Source of the DNA: CAZQLE01 sp964593905
GTDB lineage: Bacteria > Chloroflexota > Anaerolineae > Anaerolineales > Anaerolineaceae
Reading direction: 5' to 3'
Assembly: GCA_964593905.1 (NCBI GenBank)
Contig: CAZQLE010000152.1
Coordinates: 1-9,801 of the forward strand
Length of the DNA: 9,801 nucleotides
Below, piece after piece: positions 6,219 to 9,801 of the stretch (position 1 is its first letter; each line of letters starts with the position of its first letter). The translations under genes and the position numbers were made by a program. Under the pieces are notes generated by a model. That model saw only the letters and a list, made by a program, of their open reading frames with translations. It did no database searches and was not told the DNA's origin.

Positions 6219-7280
6219 TTAACAAATTCGCGGCAGCATTTCGCCGGCGAGCATATCAAGCAGCCGTGTGCCGCCGATGCCGGTTTTAAGCAGCACGCGT
6301 GACAGACCACTTTCGCGCACCAGCCCAATTCTGGCGGCCTGCCGGCCGTAGGGGTGGTTCTGCAAGGCATTTAACGCCGCTTCAGCCTGATCGGCCGGGA
6401 CGATCACAATCAGCTTGCCCTCATTGGCTACATACAAGGGGTCAAAACCGAGCATTTCACAGCACGAGCTTACCACTGGATGAACCGGGACGGCTTTTTC
6501 TTCAATCTCAAGCGTACAGCGGCTTTGCCGGGCAATTTCGTTTAGCGTGGTAGCCAGCCCGCCGCGGGTGGGGTCGCGTAAGACATGTACGTCGGGCGCG
6601 GCGTTTAACAGGGAGGCGATCATCTGATTGAGCGGAGCAACATCTGATTGGATGTCGGCACTAAAGCCCAGTTCACCCCGCGCCGATAATACGGCAATAC
6701 CATGGTCGCCCATGCTGCCCGAGAGCAGAATCACATCTCCGGGTTGGGCCAGGGCCCCGCCAATCTCCCGCGGGGTGTCATATACACCCACTCCGGTGGT
6801 TTGGATAAAGATCTGGTCGGCCTTGCCTTTTTCAACCACCTTGGTATCACCGGCAACGATTAGCACCCCCGCTTCCTGCGCAGCGGCCTGCATCGATGCG
6901 ACGATCTTTTCCAGCGTGGCGATGGGCAGCCCCTCTTCGAGGATGAAACTGGCGGTCAGATAAAGCGGCGTCGCACCCGAAACGGCCACATCGTTGACCG
7001 TGCCGCAGACAGCCAGGCGGCCGATATCGCCGCCGGGGAAGAAAAGCGGCGAAACAATATGTGCATCCGTCGAGATGGCGATTCGCCCGCCCTTGATCTC
7101 CATCACCGCCGAATCGTTGCCCTGGTCGAGAAATGGGTTTTGAAAGTGCGTGGCAAAAACGCGTTTGATCAGATCATGGGTCAGGCGCCCGCCCGAACCG
7201 TGACCGATCACAATTTGGTCGCGCTGGTTGATGGGCAAAGGGCAAATGGCGCCAGTGATGTCTACGGGCTGTTGTGTCAT
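6219..7280 (-). CDS. hypE: HypE, carbamoyl dehydratase for hydrogenase cyanide ligands
   Basis: HypE receives a carbamoyl group from HypF on its C-terminal cysteine and dehydrates it with ATP to a thiocyanate. The cyanide is then passed to the iron held by HypC-HypD. The 353-residue protein has the PurM/AIRS-type fold. GHGSGG at residues 26-31 and DQGNDSA at 52-58 belong to the ATP-binding half, and DPTRGG lies at the start of the second half. It ends in PRIC, the hallmark HypE tail in which the last residue, Cys353, is the modified one. An intact tail argues for a functional enzyme. The ATG at 7280 follows the hypD stop by 5 bases. GGAAGG, inside the end of hypD, serves as ribosome binding site 9 bases upstream, so the genes are tightly coupled. 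Confidence 0.97.
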   Translation of the reverse strand: MTQQPVDITGAICPLPINQRDQIVIGHGSGGRLTHDLIKRVFATHFQNPFLDQGNDSAVMEIKGGRIAISTDAHIVSPLFFPGGDIGRLAVCGTVNDVAVSGATPLYLTASFILEEGLPIATLEKIVASMQAAAQEAGVLIVAGDTKVVEKGKADQIFIQTTGVGVYDTPREIGGALAQPGDVILLSGSMGDHGIAVLSARGELGFSADIQSDVAPLNQMIASLLNAAPDVHVLRDPTRGGLATTLNEIARQSRCTLEIEEKAVPVHPVVSSCCEMLGFDPLYVANEGKLIVIVPADQAEAALNALQNHPYGRQAARIGLVRESGLSRVLLKTGIGGTRLLDMLAGEMLPRIC

Positions 7281-7285
7281 TTTGG

Positions 7286-8380
7286 TTAACCTTCCAGGCT
7301 GCGCGCGTAGCGGTAATAGGCCGCGCAGGTGCCCTCAGATGACACCATCGTCGCGCCCAGGGGTGTTTCGGGGGTACACAGGGTGCCAAAGGCCGGGCAA
7401 TCGACCGGTTTTTTTAATCCCTGCAATACCTGGCCGGCAATGCAAATTTCAGATTCACGGGTTTCGATATGGCTGACCTTAAAGCGGTTTTCGGCGTCGA
7501 AAAATGCATAGGCCGGTTTTAACTTCCAACCGCTCATCGGGATCGGACCAATGCCACGCCAGTTGCGATCGCAAGGCTCATAGATCTTTTCGATCATGGC
7601 GCGGGCACCGCGATTGCCTGCGCGGGTTACTGCGCGGGGATAGGCGTTTTCAACGTCGTGCTGTCCGTTTTCCAGTTGGCGCACGGTTTTGAGCAAACCG
7701 GTCACCAGGTCAACTGGTTCAAACCCGGTAACCACAATGGGAATCTTATATTGTGCGGCAATGGGAAAATATTCTTCATACCCCATCACTGCGCAGACAT
7801 GCCCGGCGGCCAGAAAACCCTGCACCCGATTGGAAGGGGACCCCAGCACAGCGTGCATGGCGGGGGGAACACAAACCTGCGAGACCAGCACCGAGAAGTT
7901 TTTCACCCCCAGCGCTTCGGCCTGCAGGATGCTCATGGCATTGGCCGGGGCGGTGGTTTCGAAGCCGACGCCAAAAAATACGACCTGTTTATCGGGATTT
8001 TCGCGGGCGATGCGCACTGCATCCAGCGAGGAGTAAACCACTTTTACATGGCCGCCATTGGCGCGAATTGAAAATAGATCGCGTTGAGAACCGGGTACGC
8101 GCAGCATATCGCCGTATGAGGTAAAAATCACATCGGGCTGGGCTGCAATGGCCAGGGCTTTGTCGATCAATTCCAGTGAGGTAACGCAGACCGGGCAACC
8201 GGGACCATGCACCAGTTCGATCTCATCGGGCAGCATGTCACTTAACCCGCTCTGGAGGAAGGAATGCGTTTGCCCGCCGCAAATTTCCATAATGACCCGC
8301 GGGCGGGTAATGATGCGGCGGATTTCATCCAGACCAGCGCGGACCAGGTGTGCGTCGCGGAATTCTTCAACAAACCGCAT
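7286..8380 (-). CDS. hypD: HypD, Fe-S protein of the Fe(CN)2CO assembly complex
   Basis: HypD and HypC form the scaffold on which the Fe(CN)2CO unit of [NiFe]-hydrogenase is built. HypD provides redox chemistry through a [4Fe-4S] cluster. The 364-residue protein begins MRFVEEFRD and shows the conserved motifs MEICGGQTH (Cys34) and GPGCPVC (Cys62 and Cys65). Its C-terminal cluster ligands are Cys313, Cys328, Cys335 and Cys352, with spacings 15, 7 and 17 that equal those of structurally characterised archaeal HypD. I chose the ATG at 8380 because GAAGG lies 6 bases upstream. A TTG two codons earlier would overlap the hypC stop and leave no spacing for that site. Only 2 bases separate the hypC stop from this start, so the genes are translationally coupled. 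Confidence 0.97.
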   Translation of the reverse strand: MRFVEEFRDAHLVRAGLDEIRRIITRPRVIMEICGGQTHSFLQSGLSDMLPDEIELVHGPGCPVCVTSLELIDKALAIAAQPDVIFTSYGDMLRVPGSQRDLFSIRANGGHVKVVYSSLDAVRIARENPDKQVVFFGVGFETTAPANAMSILQAEALGVKNFSVLVSQVCVPPAMHAVLGSPSNRVQGFLAAGHVCAVMGYEEYFPIAAQYKIPIVVTGFEPVDLVTGLLKTVRQLENGQHDVENAYPRAVTRAGNRGARAMIEKIYEPCDRNWRGIGPIPMSGWKLKPAYAFFDAENRFKVSHIETRESEICIAGQVLQGLKKPVDCPAFGTLCTPETPLGATMVSSEGTCAAYYRYARSLEG

Positions 8381-8382
8381 GG

Positions 8383-8643
8383 TCAACCTTCGCCATCAGC
8401 GAGGTTCAGCTCGCCGTTGAGCATATCCAGCTCGCTCAACATTTGCAGCGTTTCAAGGGCATCTGCTTCACTGAGCAGGCTTAACGCAAAACCGGCATGG
8501 ACAATGGTGTAATCACCCACTTTTGCTTCGGGCAACGATTCGATGCAGGCTTCACGGATTACCCCGCCAAAATCCACTTTGCACATGCGTAAAGCGCCGG
8601 TTGGATCAATTTCAATAATTTTTCCGGGAACTCCAAGGCACAT
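8383..8643 (-). CDS. hypC: HypC/HybG-type hydrogenase maturation chaperone
   Basis: HypC is a small chaperone of 86 residues, here at normal length. It carries iron, with CO2-derived CO and cyanide ligands, together with HypD. It then delivers the cofactor to the hydrogenase large subunit precursor. The N-terminus MCLGVPGKI is the family signature. Cys2, exposed after removal of Met1, is the essential iron-binding and HypD-contacting residue. VGDYTIVHAGFAL at residues 42-54 is the second conserved OB-fold block. The start at 8643 has a strong GGAGG (8654-8650) 6 bases upstream. It lies 41 bases after hypF and its stop is 2 bases before the hypD start. Which hydrogenase it serves cannot be seen, because no large subunit gene is in the window. 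Confidence 0.97.
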   Translation of the reverse strand: MCLGVPGKIIEIDPTGALRMCKVDFGGVIREACIESLPEAKVGDYTIVHAGFALSLLSEADALETLQMLSELDMLNGELNLADGEG

Positions 8644-8684
8644 CCGACACCTCCATTAAACTAAAAACGTTGAGATCTATTTTG

Positions 8685-9801
8685 CTATTGCACCCAGGCC
8701 GCAATGGCCGCTTGCCCAAGGGCTATGCCGCCATCGTTGGTGGGTACCTGCCGGTGGTAAAGTACGCTGAAACCGGCCTGTTCGAGCAGGCTGATGGTCT
8801 GGGTTAGCAGGCGGATATTCTGCCATACTCCGCCCGACAGGGCAACGGTGCGGCAGCCGGTGAGCGCCGCGCTGCGCCGGGCCAGTTCAAGTGAGAGAAT
8901 TGCCAGGCTGTTATGAAAACGGGCCGCCATGACCGGTTTGGAGACACCGGCCAACACGTCGCCGAGAAGATCTTGCCAGAGCGGGGCGGGGTCAAAGGTG
9001 TCGGCGGTGATTTCAAACGGCAGGTAATGGCCCTCTTCGCCGGGGTCGGCCAGCGCTTCCATTTCAATGGCGGCCTGGCCCTCAAAGGTCACCTGTTGCC
9101 GAATGCCCATGAGTGCTGCTGCGGCATCAAACAGGCGGCCCATGCTGGACGTGAGCGGGGTGTTTAGATGGTGCTGGATCTGGGCACGCACCACCGCGCG
9201 CTCATCGGCGCATAACGCAGCCGTTGGCGCAAGCTGTGGGTCCCAGTCTAACCCGGCCTGAAACAGATGAGCCAGGGCCATGCGGGCCGGTTTTCGCACC
9301 GCCTGGTCGCCGCCGGGCAGAGGGGCATAGGCAAGGTGCAGCAGGCGTTGGAAGCCGCTGTAACCGCCAAAGAGCACTTCACCCCCCCAGACCGCGCCAT
9401 CTGTGCCGTAGCCCGTGCCATCAAAGCACAGCCCGATTACTGGTTCATTGGTCTTCCACTGCCGGTCGGCCAGACAGGCCGCCAGATGCGCGTGATGATG
9501 CTGGACCTCGATCAGGGGTAGATTTTCCTGACTGGCGCGCTGGTGCAGGCTGCGGCTGGCAAGATAATCGGGGTGCAGGTCGCAGGCCAGCAGTTCGGGA
9601 TGGATGCGAAACATGCGTTCAAAGTGAAGAATGCCTTCTTCAAAAGAAGTCAGCGTTTCCAAGTTTTCAAGATCGCCAATGTGGTGACTGAGGAACGCAT
9701 ATTGATCGCGTGTGAGGCAAAAAGTGTTTTTTAATTCTGCGCCGCCGGCCAGAATCTGGCGGGTGGTGAAGGGAAGTTGGATCGGGTCGGGGGTGTAACC
9801 G
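8685..9801 (-). CDS. hypF: HypF carbamoyltransferase (C-terminal half, 5' end cut by window edge)
   Basis: HypF converts carbamoyl phosphate and ATP to carbamoyl adenylate and transfers the carbamoyl group to HypE. The frame is open from the window edge to the TAG at 8687-8685, giving 371 residues of a protein usually near 760-800. The first visible residues, GYTPDPIQLP followed by GGAELKNTFCLT, are canonical HypF just after the YrdC-like domain. A TTG at 9662 is internal and not a start. The visible part is the Kae1/TobZ-like domain. It has HHHAH at fragment residues 101-105 (metal-binding histidines), FDGTGYGTDG from 126, the ALSGGVWQN loop, and NDGG with Asp356 near the end. The acylphosphatase, zinc-finger and YrdC domains lie outside the window. 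The gene is the first visible one of hypF-hypC-hypD-hypE. Confidence 0.96.
   Translation of the reverse strand, partial: GYTPDPIQLPFTTRQILAGGAELKNTFCLTRDQYAFLSHHIGDLENLETLTSFEEGILHFERMFRIHPELLACDLHPDYLASRSLHQRASQENLPLIEVQHHHAHLAACLADRQWKTNEPVIGLCFDGTGYGTDGAVWGGEVLFGGYSGFQRLLHLAYAPLPGGDQAVRKPARMALAHLFQAGLDWDPQLAPTAALCADERAVVRAQIQHHLNTPLTSSMGRLFDAAAALMGIRQQVTFEGQAAIEMEALADPGEEGHYLPFEITADTFDPAPLWQDLLGDVLAGVSKPVMAARFHNSLAILSLELARRSAALTGCRTVALSGGVWQNIRLLTQTISLLEQAGFSVLYHRQVPTNDGGIALGQAAIAAWVQ

Noticed and set aside
7658..8071. 137-codon open frame on the plus strand inside hypD
   Set aside because: It is antisense to a clearly conserved coding region, with no ribosome binding site or family match that I can see.
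8381..8386. TTG at 8386 as the hypD start
   Set aside because: It overlaps the hypC stop codon and would leave no spacing to the GAAGG site. The ATG at 8380 gives the canonical MRFVEEFRD start.
9660..9662. TTG at 9662 as a start giving a complete 325-residue protein
   Set aside because: The frame stays open to the window edge and the upstream 46 residues match HypF, so this is an internal leucine of a truncated gene.

Overview
The window has two metallocofactor-biogenesis gene blocks that converge on each other, with a two-gene unit of unrelated function between them. The gene order, a moderately high GC content, the short SufU and the Rieske gene closing the suf operon suggest an anaerobic or facultative member of the Chloroflexota (Anaerolineae-like). 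That assignment is inferred from family knowledge and no marker gene here proves it.

Positions 1-4603 (+ strand) are the 3' part of a SUF iron-sulfur cluster assembly operon. In order it holds sufB (5' end cut by the window edge), sufD, a 98-residue protein with no recognised family, sufS, sufU and a small Rieske [2Fe-2S] ferredoxin. SufB and SufD form the scaffold together with the ATPase SufC, whose gene is not in the window and probably lies upstream. SufS takes sulfur from cysteine and SufU is its zinc-dependent sulfur acceptor. SufS carries the histidine used in the SufU zinc-swap mechanism, so the genes read as a matched SufS/SufU pair rather than SufS/SufE. sufU and the Rieske gene overlap by ATGA. 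A strong intrinsic terminator at 4572-4603 ends the operon.

Positions 4632-6148 (- strand) hold a two-gene unit, a class I SAM-dependent methyltransferase followed by a PIG-L/LmbE-type zinc deacetylase. It has its own near-consensus sigma-70 promoter (TTGACA, 16 bases, TATACT, at 6148-6121). Its substrate is unknown.

Positions 6166-9801 (- strand) hold a [NiFe]-hydrogenase maturation operon in the order hypF (5' end cut by the window edge), hypC, hypD, hypE, followed by a terminator-like structure. Together these build the Fe(CN)2CO unit: HypF and HypE make the cyanide ligand, and HypC and HypD carry the iron. hypA, hypB and the hydrogenase subunits are not in the window.

All main genes look intact apart from the two edge truncations. 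I see no mobile elements, CRISPR arrays, tRNAs or rRNAs. The longest stretch without a gene is about 130 bases (6090-6218), which holds the promoter and the hairpin. Nothing here amounts to a plainly new system. The least explained parts are the small gene between sufD and sufS and the methyltransferase/deacetylase pair.
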